Assembly: GCF_019890935.1 (NCBI RefSeq)
Contig: NZ_CP082333.1
Coordinates: 2,692,001-2,756,000 of the forward strand
From: Exiguobacterium acetylicum
Lineage (GTDB): Bacteria; Bacillota; Bacilli; Exiguobacteriales; Exiguobacteriaceae
Length of the DNA: 64,000 bases
Reading direction: 5' to 3'
The translations under genes were made by a program, and so were the position numbers. Shown here piece by piece: positions 18,118 through 28,039 of this stretch. Positions within the stretch are counted from its first letter, which is position 1. Every line of letters starts with the position of its first letter. Under the pieces are notes generated by a model. That model did not search any database. It was given only the letters and a program-made list of their open reading frames with translations, and was not told the origin of the DNA.

Positions 18118-19227
18118 TTACATAGCTGAAAAGAGATCAAGTTGTCGTTTGATGACGTCGGCTTCGTTGAAATGTTTCATGGCACGGTCAAATCCATTCC
18201 GTCCCATCTCGTTGGCACGGTCCGGGTGTTCGACAAGTGTGTTCATTCGTCTGACAAGTTTTGCGATGTCGCGGACTTCAACGAGATACCCCGTTTTCCC
18301 CTCGACGACCTCTTCGCGGCAGCCGCGGATATTTGTTGCGATGACCGGTTTTGCGCTCGCCATCGCTTCGATGATCGATCGTGGGACGCCTTCGCGATGC
18401 GACGGTAAGACGAAGGCATCGACTTGTTGGAACAAGCTCGGTACATCTTCGACGAATCCGAGGTAATCGACATTCGGAATCTCACGGATCCGTCGTAAGA
18501 AGAGATGTTTCGTCGTCTGATCGCGCTCGCTTGCCATCATCTCACCGGCAATGACGAGACGGGCTTCCGGATGACGATAGACGACATCCTCGAACGCATC
18601 GAGCAGTTCGAGAATCCCCTTTTCTTCGACAATCCGACCGATGAAGAGGAAGGTAAACGGTGCGCCTGCTTCACGCGGGCGTGGATAGAAGCGCGTTAAG
18701 TCGATCCCATTTCCAAGGTGCATCAGACGCGTATTCGCTTTGAAACGTTTGCGCTGGGCGAGTTGATAATCTTCCTCGCTTTGAAGGAGCAAATAATCGG
18801 TTGCGAGACGTGCTAGCCACTTTTCAACGGAATACGTCAGCTGGTACGTCACCCGCCCCATCTTCTCGTGGAAGTAAAAGCCGTGTGCCGTGTAGACGAT
18901 ATGCTTTGTTCCGGCCCGCTTCGCGGCGACGCGTCCGAGGGCGGCGGCGACTGGTGTGTGGACATGGACGGCATCGTAGCCGTCCTCCTTCAAGATTCGC
19001 GTGATTTCACGGATCGTCCGCCAGTTACTCGTCCAGTCAATCCGGCGCTCAATTGGAATGTCGTGCATCCGAAAGCCTTTCGCTGCCAGTTTTGCCGAGG
19101 CACCGGTGTCGGCACAAGCGATACCGACGTCGTGCCCGGCGTTTTGTAAAGCGAGTAAGAGCGGCTGCAACATCGTCTCTGCCGTCGTATCGAGAGCACA
19201 GACTTGAAGGATTTTTAGAGGCGCCAT
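18118..19227 (-). CDS. GT4-family glycosyltransferase
   Basis: This 369-residue retaining glycosyltransferase has a GT-B fold. The N-terminal half has KILQVCALDTTAETMLQPLL and an HVHTPVAAALGR segment. The C-terminal half has FLFIGRIVEEKGILELLDAF and the EX7E-type motif in SHREGVPRSIIEAMASAKPV. The start is the ATG with GAGGGGG upstream, lying 13 nt inside the preceding dehydrogenase gene. It resembles EpsD/EpsF proteins and presumably adds a sugar to the lipid-linked repeat unit. Confidence 0.94.
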   Translation of the reverse strand: MAPLKILQVCALDTTAETMLQPLLLALQNAGHDVGIACADTGASAKLAAKGFRMHDIPIERRIDWTSNWRTIREITRILKEDGYDAVHVHTPVAAALGRVAAKRAGTKHIVYTAHGFYFHEKMGRVTYQLTYSVEKWLARLATDYLLLQSEEDYQLAQRKRFKANTRLMHLGNGIDLTRFYPRPREAGAPFTFLFIGRIVEEKGILELLDAFEDVVYRHPEARLVIAGEMMASERDQTTKHLFLRRIREIPNVDYLGFVEDVPSLFQQVDAFVLPSHREGVPRSIIEAMASAKPVIATNIRGCREEVVEGKTGYLVEVRDIAKLVRRMNTLVEHPDRANEMGRNGFDRAMKHFNEADVIKRQLDLFSAM

Positions 19228-20558
19228 ACGTGGACCCCCTCTGGTTGTTCTGACCGTGGCAACATCCCTTTGATGTCGACGACGATGCCGCGTCCGACTT
19301 TGAGCAGATGTTGTGCTAGATTCCAACCGCCTTCGACGTATTCTTCGTGTGAGACAGCGAAGATGACGACGTCGGCTGGTTTGAGTTCGCTCATCTCGAG
19401 CAAGTCGATGCCGTACTCGCGTTTCGCTTCACTCTTTTCGACGAGTCGATCCGTCACCTGGACGTCGATGCCGAACTCTTCGATTTCGCGGACGAGGTTC
19501 GCGACTTTCGAGTTCCGGATATCGCTGACGTTCTCCTTGAACGATAAGCCAAGGATTGTGACGCGAGCGCCGAGGACCGGCATGTTCTGTTTAATCAAGT
19601 TCTTGACGAGCGCTGTTGCGATGAAGCGTCCCATCGTATCGTTGATCCGGCGTCCAGCGAGAATGACTTCCGGATGATAGCCGAGTGACTCAGCTTTCAT
19701 CGTCAGATAGAATGGATCGACGCCGATACAGTGACCACCGACGAGACCTGGACGGAACGGAAGGAAGTTCCATTTCGTACCGGCTGCTTCAAGGACCTCG
19801 AGCGTATCGATCTCCATCCGGTCGAAGATGATTGCCAGTTCGTTCATCAAGGCGATGTTGAGATCGCGTTGTGTGTTTTCGATGATTTTTGCGGCTTCTG
19901 CGACCTTGATCGATGAAGCACGGTGGACACCGGCTTCGACGACCGCTTCGTAGACTTCTGCGACGATGTCGAGTGTCTGTTCATCCTGGGCAGAGACAAT
20001 TTTTTTGATCGTCTTGAACGTGTGCTCGTGGTCGCCCGGATTGATCCGCTCTGGTGAGTAGCCGACGAAGAAGTCGACGCCAGCGCGTAAGCCGGATGCT
20101 TCTTCAAGAACCGGGATACAATCTTCCTCCGTCGCCCCTGGGTAGACCGTCGACTCGTAGACGACGATGTCGCCTTTATTGAGCTGGCGACCAACGAGAT
20201 GTGAGGCCCGTAAGAGTGGCGTTAAGTCCGGTTGATTCTGCGCATTGATTGGTGTTGGAACAGCGATGATGATGAAGTCGCTTGCTTGGAGAGCAGAAGG
20301 ATCCGAGACGTAATCGACGGTTGCGTTCTTCAACGTGAACGGACTCAGTTCGAGTGTTGCATCGATACCTTCTTGCAGTTCTTGGATTCGTTGTTCCTTG
20401 ATGTCAAAGCCGACGACGTCTGTCTTTTCACCGAACGCGACGGCGACGGGAAGTCCGACGTATCCGAGTCCGACGACGGCAATCGAACGGTTGGCAATGG
20501 GAAGTGAACCAGTTTGGGCTGCTGTCGTATCTACGATGTGTTTGACTGCCTTGTTCAT
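19215..20558 (-). CDS. Nucleotide-sugar dehydrogenase (UDP-HexNAc type)
   Basis: This 447-residue UDP-glucose/GDP-mannose dehydrogenase-family enzyme oxidises C6 of a UDP-sugar to a uronic acid with two NAD+. The Rossmann motif VVGLGYVGLPVAVAF is near residue 30, YESTVYPGATEE is near 140, and the catalytic Cys is in GLVGGHCIGVDPFYL near 270. Similarity in style to TviB/WbpO suggests UDP-GlcNAc or UDP-GalNAc as substrate. With the epimerase of the same operon this would give a HexNAc-uronic acid. Confidence 0.93.
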   Translation of the reverse strand: MNKAVKHIVDTTAAQTGSLPIANRSIAVVGLGYVGLPVAVAFGEKTDVVGFDIKEQRIQELQEGIDATLELSPFTLKNATVDYVSDPSALQASDFIIIAVPTPINAQNQPDLTPLLRASHLVGRQLNKGDIVVYESTVYPGATEEDCIPVLEEASGLRAGVDFFVGYSPERINPGDHEHTFKTIKKIVSAQDEQTLDIVAEVYEAVVEAGVHRASSIKVAEAAKIIENTQRDLNIALMNELAIIFDRMEIDTLEVLEAAGTKWNFLPFRPGLVGGHCIGVDPFYLTMKAESLGYHPEVILAGRRINDTMGRFIATALVKNLIKQNMPVLGARVTILGLSFKENVSDIRNSKVANLVREIEEFGIDVQVTDRLVEKSEAKREYGIDLLEMSELKPADVVIFAVSHEEYVEGGWNLAQHLLKVGRGIVVDIKGMLPRSEQPEGVHVWRL

Positions 20559-20570
20559 GGTGGGTTCCTC

Positions 20571-21920
20571 CTATTTCATCGACTGTTTGACGATCAACGT
20601 TTTTCCGTTTGGCTCTTGTTTGACTTGTTCGACTGGCTCGAGGACGATCTTCATCTCGGAGCCGAGTAGCTTGCGCATCTCGTTTAAAAGAATCTGTTCG
20701 TGTTTCGGATGGAAACGTTTCGTATCTGGAATATAGCGAAGTGTCACGTGATTCAGCGCGTGCTGCTCGACTTGGAGTCGTAGAACCGAATTCGGTAGTT
20801 CCCGGGCAATCGTCGTGATATCCCCTTCGAACACCTTGCCCCGCTTCTCGCTGACGATATAACTCGTTCCCCGTCCATCGATCGAAGCGATGACCGGTCC
20901 GTTTAAGCCGCAGCTACAGGTCTCGTCACTGAGCGTCATCCGATCACCGATCCGGTAACGAATCAGCGGTGTCCCGCGTGTCGTAAAACACGTGACGACG
21001 ACCTCGCCATCCTCTCCATACGGTTCGATGATGCCCGTCTCGTGATGGAGATGTAGTTTTCGATGACTGCACTCTGAGATGATCGGTGCGCCTTCTGAGG
21101 AACCGTATTGATCGAAAACTGGAACACCGAACGCTTCCTCAAGGATTGAGCGCATCTCCTCCGTCACCGTTTCCGATGTTGGGAAGATGGCAATCAGCGG
21201 ACTCTCCAGTCGAATGTGATGCTTCAGCATATAGCGGGCGATTTCGACCATCGCCGTCGGTGTGCCATCGAGCGCTCGTGGCTGGAAGCGATTCAGCTCC
21301 TCGATATAAGCGGGAAAGTTCTCTTCCTTCATGTGAAAGATTGAAAGCAATAACTGATTGAGTGGTCGGTTCATCCGCCAGAAAATCGGTTTCTTTTGAT
21401 CGACGGCTGTCAGTGTCCGACCGGTGAAGCTCGCCCGCCGCATCCCGGCATGAAAACCGTGACGTTCCTTGAAGTAGTCGAGATGCGCCATCCGTTCTTG
21501 GACGTCCTCGCGCATGAACGCGACTTGGAGCGACTTTCCGCTCGTTCCGCCCGTTCGCCCTCGGACCGGCGCATCGACGCGGGACATGAATGCATCGTTA
21601 TTTTGGCGAAGCGTCTCTTTTTCAAGGATCGGGATTGTCTTCAGCTGCTCGAGTGATGTCAACGGTAACTGGATGTCATGTTCGTGAAAGAGTTGCGTGT
21701 AGTACGGTGTATGCGTCACGACGAAAGCGAGAAAGGCATTCAGGCGATCGAGTTGTTCCGCTTTATAATCCTGCGTCCGATCCTTCATCCGGAGCTCCTT
21801 CATCTTCTGTTCATAGAAGGGACCGTATCGTTCTTGCATTAACTTGCGACCATATAACGATGTCAGCCAATTTTGGATGAAAATCGGGGAGCGGTAGTAG
21901 AATTCCTCCTTAAGCGCCAT
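20571..21920 (-). CDS. CapK-like adenylate-forming enzyme (phenylacetate-CoA ligase family)
   Basis: This 449-residue protein of the AMP-forming acyl-CoA synthetase superfamily has the short CapK/PaaK architecture. The ATP-binding loop is GRTGGTSGKSLQ and the adenylate motif is DQYGSSEGAPIISEC. RYRIGDRMTL follows, with a Cys pair (TCSCG) like a metal site. CapK-type genes are common in capsule loci, where they may activate an acyl substituent. It overlaps the epimerase stop by 11 nt. Confidence 0.9.
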   Translation of the reverse strand: MALKEEFYYRSPIFIQNWLTSLYGRKLMQERYGPFYEQKMKELRMKDRTQDYKAEQLDRLNAFLAFVVTHTPYYTQLFHEHDIQLPLTSLEQLKTIPILEKETLRQNNDAFMSRVDAPVRGRTGGTSGKSLQVAFMREDVQERMAHLDYFKERHGFHAGMRRASFTGRTLTAVDQKKPIFWRMNRPLNQLLLSIFHMKEENFPAYIEELNRFQPRALDGTPTAMVEIARYMLKHHIRLESPLIAIFPTSETVTEEMRSILEEAFGVPVFDQYGSSEGAPIISECSHRKLHLHHETGIIEPYGEDGEVVVTCFTTRGTPLIRYRIGDRMTLSDETCSCGLNGPVIASIDGRGTSYIVSEKRGKVFEGDITTIARELPNSVLRLQVEQHALNHVTLRYIPDTKRFHPKHEQILLNEMRKLLGSEMKIVLEPVEQVKQEPNGKTLIVKQSMK

Positions 21921-22944
21921 CTTGGATTTCCTCCTTCAGCAAGTAGTGACTCTCATACCAGTCGATGAATGCGTTGACACCGGCTTCGACCGTCGTCTGT
22001 GGACGGTAGCCGATCGTTTCGAACAGTGAGGAGACGTCAGCAAAGCTTTCTGGAACGTCGCCTGGTTGAAGTGGCATGCCATTTTTAATTGCCGTCTTGC
22101 CGAGTCGCCGTTCGATCAAGGCAACAAATTCGTTCAGTCGAATCGGGCTGTGACTGCCGATGTTGTAGACGCGGTACGGAACGTTGCTGCGGTCCGGTAA
22201 CGGATTCGAGGCATCGAACGCTTCATCGACTTCCGGTTCAGTCTGGAACAGGCGATAGATGCTTTCGATGATATCGTCGACGTAAGTGAAGTCCCGCCCC
22301 ATCTCGCCGTAGTTGTAAAGATCAATCGGTTCGCCCTTCGCAATCGCCTCTGTGAACTTGAACAGTGCCATATCCGGGCGTCCCCAAGGACCGTAGACAC
22401 TGAAGAAGCGAAGGCCTGTCGTCTTGATCCCGTAGAGACTGCTGTAAGTGTGAGCCATCAGTTCGTTCGCTTTTTTTGAAGCGGCGTAAAGGCTTAGCGG
22501 ATGATCGACGGCATCCGTCGTCGCGAACGGCATCTTCGTATTCGATCCGTAGACGGAACTGGAGGAAGCGTAAATCAATTGTTCGACTGGGTAATGCCGA
22601 CACGCCTCTAGAATCGAGAGAAAGCCGACGATGTTTGACGTCATGTAGACGTCCGGTCGATCGATGCTGTAGCGTACCCCTGCTTGTGCTGCCAGGTGGA
22701 GAACGAGATCAATCGATTCCTGTTCGAAAACCTGCGCGACGGCTGCCGTCTCTTCGAGTGAGACCCGGTAAAACGTGTAGTTCGTTCCGAGTTCAGCGAG
22801 CCGGGCTTCTTTTAACGTCGGGTCGTAATAGTCGTTTACTTCATCGAGTCCGATGACCCGGTAACCCTCCCGGATGAAACGACGTGCGGCGTGAAATCCA
22901 ATGAAGCCTGCGATACCTGTAATTAAGATCGTTTTATTCGGCAC
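21910..22944 (-). CDS. NAD-dependent nucleotide-sugar 4-epimerase
   Basis: This 344-residue extended short-chain dehydrogenase probably interconverts UDP-HexNAc or UDP-uronic acids at C4. The NAD motif GIAGFIGFHAA is at the N-terminus. A YASSSSVYG serine and the catalytic YAASK are also visible, with SVYGPWGRPDMALF after them. The start is GTG, 9 nt after GGAGG; the longer frame upstream overlaps the polymerase gene and has no such site. The protein ends within the CapK-like gene. Confidence 0.93.
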   Translation of the reverse strand: MPNKTILITGIAGFIGFHAARRFIREGYRVIGLDEVNDYYDPTLKEARLAELGTNYTFYRVSLEETAAVAQVFEQESIDLVLHLAAQAGVRYSIDRPDVYMTSNIVGFLSILEACRHYPVEQLIYASSSSVYGSNTKMPFATTDAVDHPLSLYAASKKANELMAHTYSSLYGIKTTGLRFFSVYGPWGRPDMALFKFTEAIAKGEPIDLYNYGEMGRDFTYVDDIIESIYRLFQTEPEVDEAFDASNPLPDRSNVPYRVYNIGSHSPIRLNEFVALIERRLGKTAIKNGMPLQPGDVPESFADVSSLFETIGYRPQTTVEAGVNAFIDWYESHYLLKEEIQDGA

Positions 22945-24220
22945 GGTGTTCGACCTCCTCGAAGTAGTGGCGCGCTTGCCAGCGCATGTAGTGAACGGAT
23001 GTGTAGACGATGAGTAACATCGGGAACAACTTATACCGGTGTCGGATGGCCGTTCCGACATTGCCGGTTCCTAGACCGAAGATGACCGCGTTAAGCGCAA
23101 AGAGAAGGAAAAAGAAGAAGAGAACGCTGCCCAATGGATGCTGACGGATCAGTTTAAAGGACCGGATGATCGCAAAACAGGCAATGAAGTAGAAGATGGC
23201 GTCAAGGAAGAAAATCAGAATGTTCATGACGCTCGACCATTGCCACGGGAACGGTGAGAACAGGAAGTAAATCGTCCGGATCGGTGAGTAGAGAATCATG
23301 TCACCTGGACCCGTCACCGTCAATCCGTTCAGATAAGCGGAGCCGCCACGGTCGTAACTCATTCCGCTGAACAACTGTCCGTTTTCTGAAACGTGGGTGA
23401 ACTTCGCGAACAAGACGTCCTGGAAGCTGTAGACGATGAAGCCGACGATCAGTACTTGAAAGATCAGTCGTTGCACCTTCGTTGGTTCAAAGTCCATTCG
23501 TCGTGTCTCATGACTGTAAAACGAGAAGTAGACGAGTAAGACGATGATGCCGACAGCAAGACCGGAGTGGAACATCGTACTGACGAAGTAGCCGAGATAC
23601 GCGAGCGTCATATACCATCCGGACTTCTCTTCCGTCCAGCGCACCATGTAGTAGAGTGTGTAGACGATGCCTAGGGCGACGATCTGGTCACGTAAGAGAA
23701 TCGGTGAGAGTAACAATCCTTGTGGGAAGAAGGCGAAGATCAGTGTTGCTGCGAACACATAACGTTCCGGTAAGCGTAACCGTTGCAGCGTTTTCGCTAG
23801 AATGACGACGGCGACGACGCCGAGGATGACGTTGAAGAACTGAGCGAGAATTCGTTCCGGACCGAACATCAGGTAGAAGATTCCGAGAAACTTGGAATAG
23901 GTGCCGCGAACGACATCATTGAAGGTCGACGGATCAGTAAAGATTTGGACACCTTCGAGATGAAAGGCTTCCGTATCGTCCCCGCTGTGGGGCGGTAAAC
24001 GAAACAACTCGAGATCGATGAACATCAGGACCAGTCGGACGAAGAAAGCGGTGATGAAGACGAGAAAGAGTGGCGTCGTCTCTGCCTGACGGAGCAGATA
24101 ATAAAGAAACAACACCGAGTTGATGAGCAGCAAGGCGGTCACGTAGGTGTCCGGGAAGAGCGACCGGGCGAATTGACAAACGAGCGTTTCGATGACGATG
24201 AGTAGTAGGATTGGTCGCAT
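22934..24220 (-). CDS. Multi-helix membrane protein, probable Wzy-type polymerase
   Basis: This 428-residue protein has about ten to twelve membrane helices and a large loop near residues 260-310 (FSGMSYDRGGSAYLNGL). Placed between flippase and sugar-processing genes, it is the best candidate for the repeat-unit polymerase, acting outside the membrane on lipid-linked oligosaccharide. Polymerases are too variable for a motif-based proof. It overlaps the epimerase start by 11 nt and lies 12 nt after the flippase gene. Confidence 0.75.
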   Translation of the reverse strand: MRPILLLIVIETLVCQFARSLFPDTYVTALLLINSVLFLYYLLRQAETTPLFLVFITAFFVRLVLMFIDLELFRLPPHSGDDTEAFHLEGVQIFTDPSTFNDVVRGTYSKFLGIFYLMFGPERILAQFFNVILGVVAVVILAKTLQRLRLPERYVFAATLIFAFFPQGLLLSPILLRDQIVALGIVYTLYYMVRWTEEKSGWYMTLAYLGYFVSTMFHSGLAVGIIVLLVYFSFYSHETRRMDFEPTKVQRLIFQVLIVGFIVYSFQDVLFAKFTHVSENGQLFSGMSYDRGGSAYLNGLTVTGPGDMILYSPIRTIYFLFSPFPWQWSSVMNILIFFLDAIFYFIACFAIIRSFKLIRQHPLGSVLFFFFLLFALNAVIFGLGTGNVGTAIRHRYKLFPMLLIVYTSVHYMRWQARHYFEEVEHRAE

Positions 24221-24232
24221 CTTCTTCCCTCC

Positions 24233-25492
24233 TCAGCTGCTTTGTTCGACGACGAGCGTGACGTTCCGTGGATATAAGGACCGATACAGTGCCGGTAACA
24301 ATAGGACGATTTGAGTGACAGCGCAGAGGGTGTAAGCAATCGTCGCACCGTATAAACCATACAGCGGAATCAATAGGCTACAAGCGATCAGGTTGACGAC
24401 GACACTGCCGAAGATCGAGATCGTCTGGATCCGGAACTGCTGGAAGCCGGTCAAGAGTGCCTGAATGACGGTCGAGTTGTAGAAAAAGAGTGAGGCGACC
24501 ATCATCAAGACGAAAATCAGATGGTATTGAACGAACGATGCGTTGTAGAAAATCGTCAAGCCCCACTTGCCGAAGAAGATCGCTCCGACAATCAACAGGA
24601 TGCCGACGATGTTCGTCATCAGTAACATCGAGCGGGTCAGCTTGCGCAGTTCCGGTAAACTTTGGCGTTCGCCCGTCTCAGACGAGAAGTTCGGCAACAA
24701 GACGGCAATCAAGGAATGAATGAACAGGCTGCCCAGTACGAGTAGATAGGCGATGCTGGCGTAATATCCAAGCTCTTCCGTTCCGATTGCATGACCGACG
24801 AACAATCGTGGGATGTTTGCATTCAAGGCGATCAGGAGAGCAACGAATCCAAGCGGCATTGCTTTAAGGAACAGCTCTTTGCCTGACCGGTATCGTAAGT
24901 CGAGTGCTTGATTGTCAAAGCCGCGACCGACGCGGCGAATCGTCGGTAAGTCGTATGCGAGTAGCATGATCAAGTTTCCGGCGATCAAGGCGAGCACGAA
25001 TCCGTGAATCGAATGGGTCGTAAAGAGGACGAGTGCTGCACCCGACACGTTCAAGAGACTCCGGAAGATTTTCGAGATAGCGACTTCCTTGAAGGCAGTG
25101 TGTCCTTGCAGGAAACCATAAGCGAGATCGGCGAACGATTCCATGTACTTGTTGAGATAAACGAGTAGTGTCAGGAGTAAGATGTCCGCTTCACCGAAGA
25201 AATAATAGACTCCAAGGAGGACGAACACACCTGCCGAGAGGAGTGAAAAACGAGTCTTGATGAAGAGCCAGAAGTTCGTTAGTCCAGCCCGTTCTGCCGT
25301 CAGGATCGTACTGGCGTTCAGCCAACAGAACATGACGATCGGTGCAGTGATGGCAAGGGCGTAGTTGAAATAACCGATGTTGAGCGGTGTGCTCCATTTG
25401 ATCAGGAGCGTCAAAATCATCCATTGATGGAGCGAATACGCCGTATCGGCAATGAAGATGAGATTGAAGCGGGACAGCCGGGCCGTTTTCAT
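24233..25492 (-). CDS. Oligosaccharide flippase (Wzx/EpsK type)
   Basis: This 419-residue MATE-like (MOP superfamily) exporter has about twelve membrane helices. It would flip undecaprenyl-linked repeat units to the outside. Typical features are the helix pairs AITAPIVMFCWLN, a LIFVLMMVASLFFYNSTVIQ segment and the C-terminal LIPLYGLYGATIAYTLCAV. It lies 15 nt downstream of the dehydratase gene, inside the operon. Confidence 0.9.
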   Translation of the reverse strand: MKTARLSRFNLIFIADTAYSLHQWMILTLLIKWSTPLNIGYFNYALAITAPIVMFCWLNASTILTAERAGLTNFWLFIKTRFSLLSAGVFVLLGVYYFFGEADILLLTLLVYLNKYMESFADLAYGFLQGHTAFKEVAISKIFRSLLNVSGAALVLFTTHSIHGFVLALIAGNLIMLLAYDLPTIRRVGRGFDNQALDLRYRSGKELFLKAMPLGFVALLIALNANIPRLFVGHAIGTEELGYYASIAYLLVLGSLFIHSLIAVLLPNFSSETGERQSLPELRKLTRSMLLMTNIVGILLIVGAIFFGKWGLTIFYNASFVQYHLIFVLMMVASLFFYNSTVIQALLTGFQQFRIQTISIFGSVVVNLIACSLLIPLYGLYGATIAYTLCAVTQIVLLLPALYRSLYPRNVTLVVEQSS

Positions 25493-25507
25493 CGTTTCCC
25501 CTCCTCT

Positions 25508-27373
25508 CTATTTGCGTGCGATCCGCATCGTCGGTGCGACCGGGTCGGCATCGGTTTCATTCGTGACGTCTAACAAATACTGGCGGAGTACCTCGTCCTG
25601 ACCGAGCGCTTGAGCGATTTCCCGCAAGTACGGGTCGACAGATCCAAAAGGTCGGGTCTTCCCGACAAGGATCTTGTCAAAGACGAGTTCGTCATGCACT
25701 TCATCGCGAGCGAGCAGTTCCTCGTAGAGTTTCTCGCCTTTTCGAATGCCGCTGTAGACGATCGGAATCTGCTCTTCCGTGAAGCCACTCAAGTGAATCA
25801 AGTTCTTCGCCAGTGTCGTGATGTGGACTGGTTCCCCCATATCGAGGACGAACACTTCGCCACCTTTCGCGAGGACACTCGCTTGAATGACGAGCCGACT
25901 CGCTTCCGGGATCGTCATGAAGTAGCGTGTCATCCGGGGATCGGTGATCGTGATCGGTCCGCCTTTGGCGATTTGTTCCTTGAACAGTGGAATGACGGAA
26001 CCACGGCTCCCGAGGACGTTTCCGAACCGGACGACGGCGAACGTCGTCTCGCTGTTACGCGCCATCTGCTGGATGACCATCTCGGCGATTCGTTTCGTCG
26101 CCCCCATCACACTCGTCGGGTTGACGGCCTTATCGGTCGAAATCATGACGAAGCGTTTGACACCAGCTGCTTCCGCCGCTCGAGCGACGTTGCGTGTGCC
26201 GTAGATGTTGTTCTTGACGGCTTCGCTCGGGTTATCCTCCATCAGTGGCACGTGCTTGTGAGCTGCCGCATGATAGACGAGATCCGGTTCGAAGCGTCGC
26301 ATGACTTCAAGCATCCGGTCACTGTCCTGCACATCGGCGATGACGGATTCGAACTGGATGTCCCGGCTGAGACATTCGAGCTCCCGGCGGATCAGGTAGA
26401 TGCTGTTTTCGCCGTGTCCGAGAAGGATGAGCCGTTCAGGACGGAAGCGAATCAGTTGCCGGCAAATTTCGGAACCGATCGAACCACCGGCACCGGTGAC
26501 GAGGACGGTCGCGCCATGAACGCTTCGTTCGATTTCCGTAATATCGAGTTCGACCGGTTCCCGACCGAGTAAGTCAGCGATCGAGACTTCACGGATCTGT
26601 TTAATTGAGACCTTTCCGGATGCCAGTTCGACGAGCATCGGTAACGTATGCGCTTCGACTTGTGTTTGTTTGATCCGGTTCAGCAATTCAACTCGCTGTG
26701 GATACGGTAACGATGGGATTGCGAGGACGACTGCTTCAATTTTTTGTTCTTCGATGATGCATTCGAGTTGGTCGATTGCTCCGATGACGGGAACACCGTG
26801 AATCCGCATCCCGCGTAGTTCGAGCGAATCATCAAGTAATCCGACGACGTTTAAGATATGCGATTTCTTTTGCTTCAGTTCTTTTGTGATCATCTGACCG
26901 GAGGCACCGGCACCGATGATCAGCGTTCGTTTGCCGAGCGTCTTATTGTCAGGAACGAGTCTTAAGCTACGTCCACGAATCAACAATCGAACGAATAAGA
27001 TACCGTTCAAGACGAGTCCGGTCTGTAAGAAGATCGCTCGTTCGACCGCGAAGTCGAATAACGCGTATTCAAGACCAAGTAAGACGAAGCTGCTGGCGAG
27101 GACGACGACGAGGAGAACGGCGAGATCACGAAGACTCGCGTAACGCCAGATGATTTGATAGAAGCGCATCCAGTGTGCAACGAACGTGAGGGCGATCCAC
27201 TGAATGAGAGCGATCTCGAGTGCGTCCTGCAACTCGAAGTTGACGGTGAGATGGAGCGGATTAAAGAAGTAGAACGTAACGACAGTCGCGAGTGCGATGA
27301 TTCCGGCGTCGATCAGGCGAAGGAGTCCGATTTTCAACTGCCGACGGTACGGGGTGAGCGGGGAATGCTGCAT
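25508..27373 (-). CDS. Membrane nucleotide-sugar dehydratase (EpsC/CapD type)
   Basis: This 621-residue protein starts with four or five membrane helices (1-125). A first Rossmann-like domain follows (IIGAGASGQMITKELKQ). The catalytic SDR domain comes next, with VTGAGGSIGSEICRQ near 290 and MISTDKAVNPTSVMGATKR near 410. The active-site Tyr of the YxxxK motif is Met here, as in the long CapD/PglF/WbpM subgroup. These enzymes make UDP-4-keto-6-deoxy-HexNAc, the likely substrate of the aminotransferase in this operon. Confidence 0.94.
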   Translation of the reverse strand: MQHSPLTPYRRQLKIGLLRLIDAGIIALATVVTFYFFNPLHLTVNFELQDALEIALIQWIALTFVAHWMRFYQIIWRYASLRDLAVLLVVVLASSFVLLGLEYALFDFAVERAIFLQTGLVLNGILFVRLLIRGRSLRLVPDNKTLGKRTLIIGAGASGQMITKELKQKKSHILNVVGLLDDSLELRGMRIHGVPVIGAIDQLECIIEEQKIEAVVLAIPSLPYPQRVELLNRIKQTQVEAHTLPMLVELASGKVSIKQIREVSIADLLGREPVELDITEIERSVHGATVLVTGAGGSIGSEICRQLIRFRPERLILLGHGENSIYLIRRELECLSRDIQFESVIADVQDSDRMLEVMRRFEPDLVYHAAAHKHVPLMEDNPSEAVKNNIYGTRNVARAAEAAGVKRFVMISTDKAVNPTSVMGATKRIAEMVIQQMARNSETTFAVVRFGNVLGSRGSVIPLFKEQIAKGGPITITDPRMTRYFMTIPEASRLVIQASVLAKGGEVFVLDMGEPVHITTLAKNLIHLSGFTEEQIPIVYSGIRKGEKLYEELLARDEVHDELVFDKILVGKTRPFGSVDPYLREIAQALGQDEVLRQYLLDVTNETDADPVAPTMRIARK

Positions 27374-27394
27374 GACGGTGTCTCCTCTCCTCTC

Positions 27395-28039
27395 TTATGA
27401 ATGACTGCGGGGAATCGCTTTCGGATAATTATCAGTGGATTCACGTGTCGCTTCCTTTTTGTTTAGCGAGCGAGAATAGACGATCAGGAGTCCGAGCATC
27501 AGACCAAGGACACCACCGATTCCTGTATTCATCAGAATGTTCGGTGATACGGGATTCGTTGGAATCCGTGCACTCGAGAACACTTCAGTCTTACTCGTGT
27601 TGATCAGTTGTGGAAGATAATCCTGGAAGACTTCCGTCATCGTATTCGCCTGGATGGCTGCCTGCTCCGCCGAACGATCCGTGACGGATAAGGCGATGAC
27701 TTGCGAATCCAGATTGCTCGAGACCGTCAGACGATCCGTCAAATCGAATAATCGCTTGTCGGTGACGTCCATTTTTTGGGCGACCTGATCGACGACCTCT
27801 GGGCTTCGTAGGATATCTTGATAGGTACTGACGAGTGTCGGCGTCGATGTCGTCTCTGCGTTCGCTTGAGGAACGACGAGGATGTAGGCCGTCGCCTCGT
27901 ATGTCTTCGGGATGACATACGTGCTAAGCGCATATCCGGCTCCCGCAAAGAGAATCATGAAGAGTGCGAGTAACCACCAGCCGCGTCGGAGTGTCGTCAA
28001 ATGATCTCCGAAGGTTTTTCTTTGATGCATCGAGCTCAC
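27395..28039 (-). CDS. Wzz/YveK-type chain-length regulator (EpsA-like)
   Basis: This 214-residue polysaccharide co-polymerase has two membrane helices (about 18-40 and 168-190) flanking an extracellular helical domain. YEATAYILVV and the RIPTNPVSPN motif before the second helix are typical of the family. In B. subtilis EpsA pairs with the tyrosine kinase EpsB. No BY-kinase gene is present in this window. It begins with GTG 7 nt after AGAGGTG and is the first gene of the operon. Confidence 0.92.
   Translation of the reverse strand: MSSMHQRKTFGDHLTTLRRGWWLLALFMILFAGAGYALSTYVIPKTYEATAYILVVPQANAETTSTPTLVSTYQDILRSPEVVDQVAQKMDVTDKRLFDLTDRLTVSSNLDSQVIALSVTDRSAEQAAIQANTMTEVFQDYLPQLINTSKTEVFSSARIPTNPVSPNILMNTGIGGVLGLMLGLLIVYSRSLNKKEATRESTDNYPKAIPRSHS

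Noticed and set aside
25610-26572. Long plus-strand frame opposite the EpsC-type gene
   Set aside because: It is antisense to a well-supported enzyme and its translation shows no domain; it reflects codon bias of the true gene.
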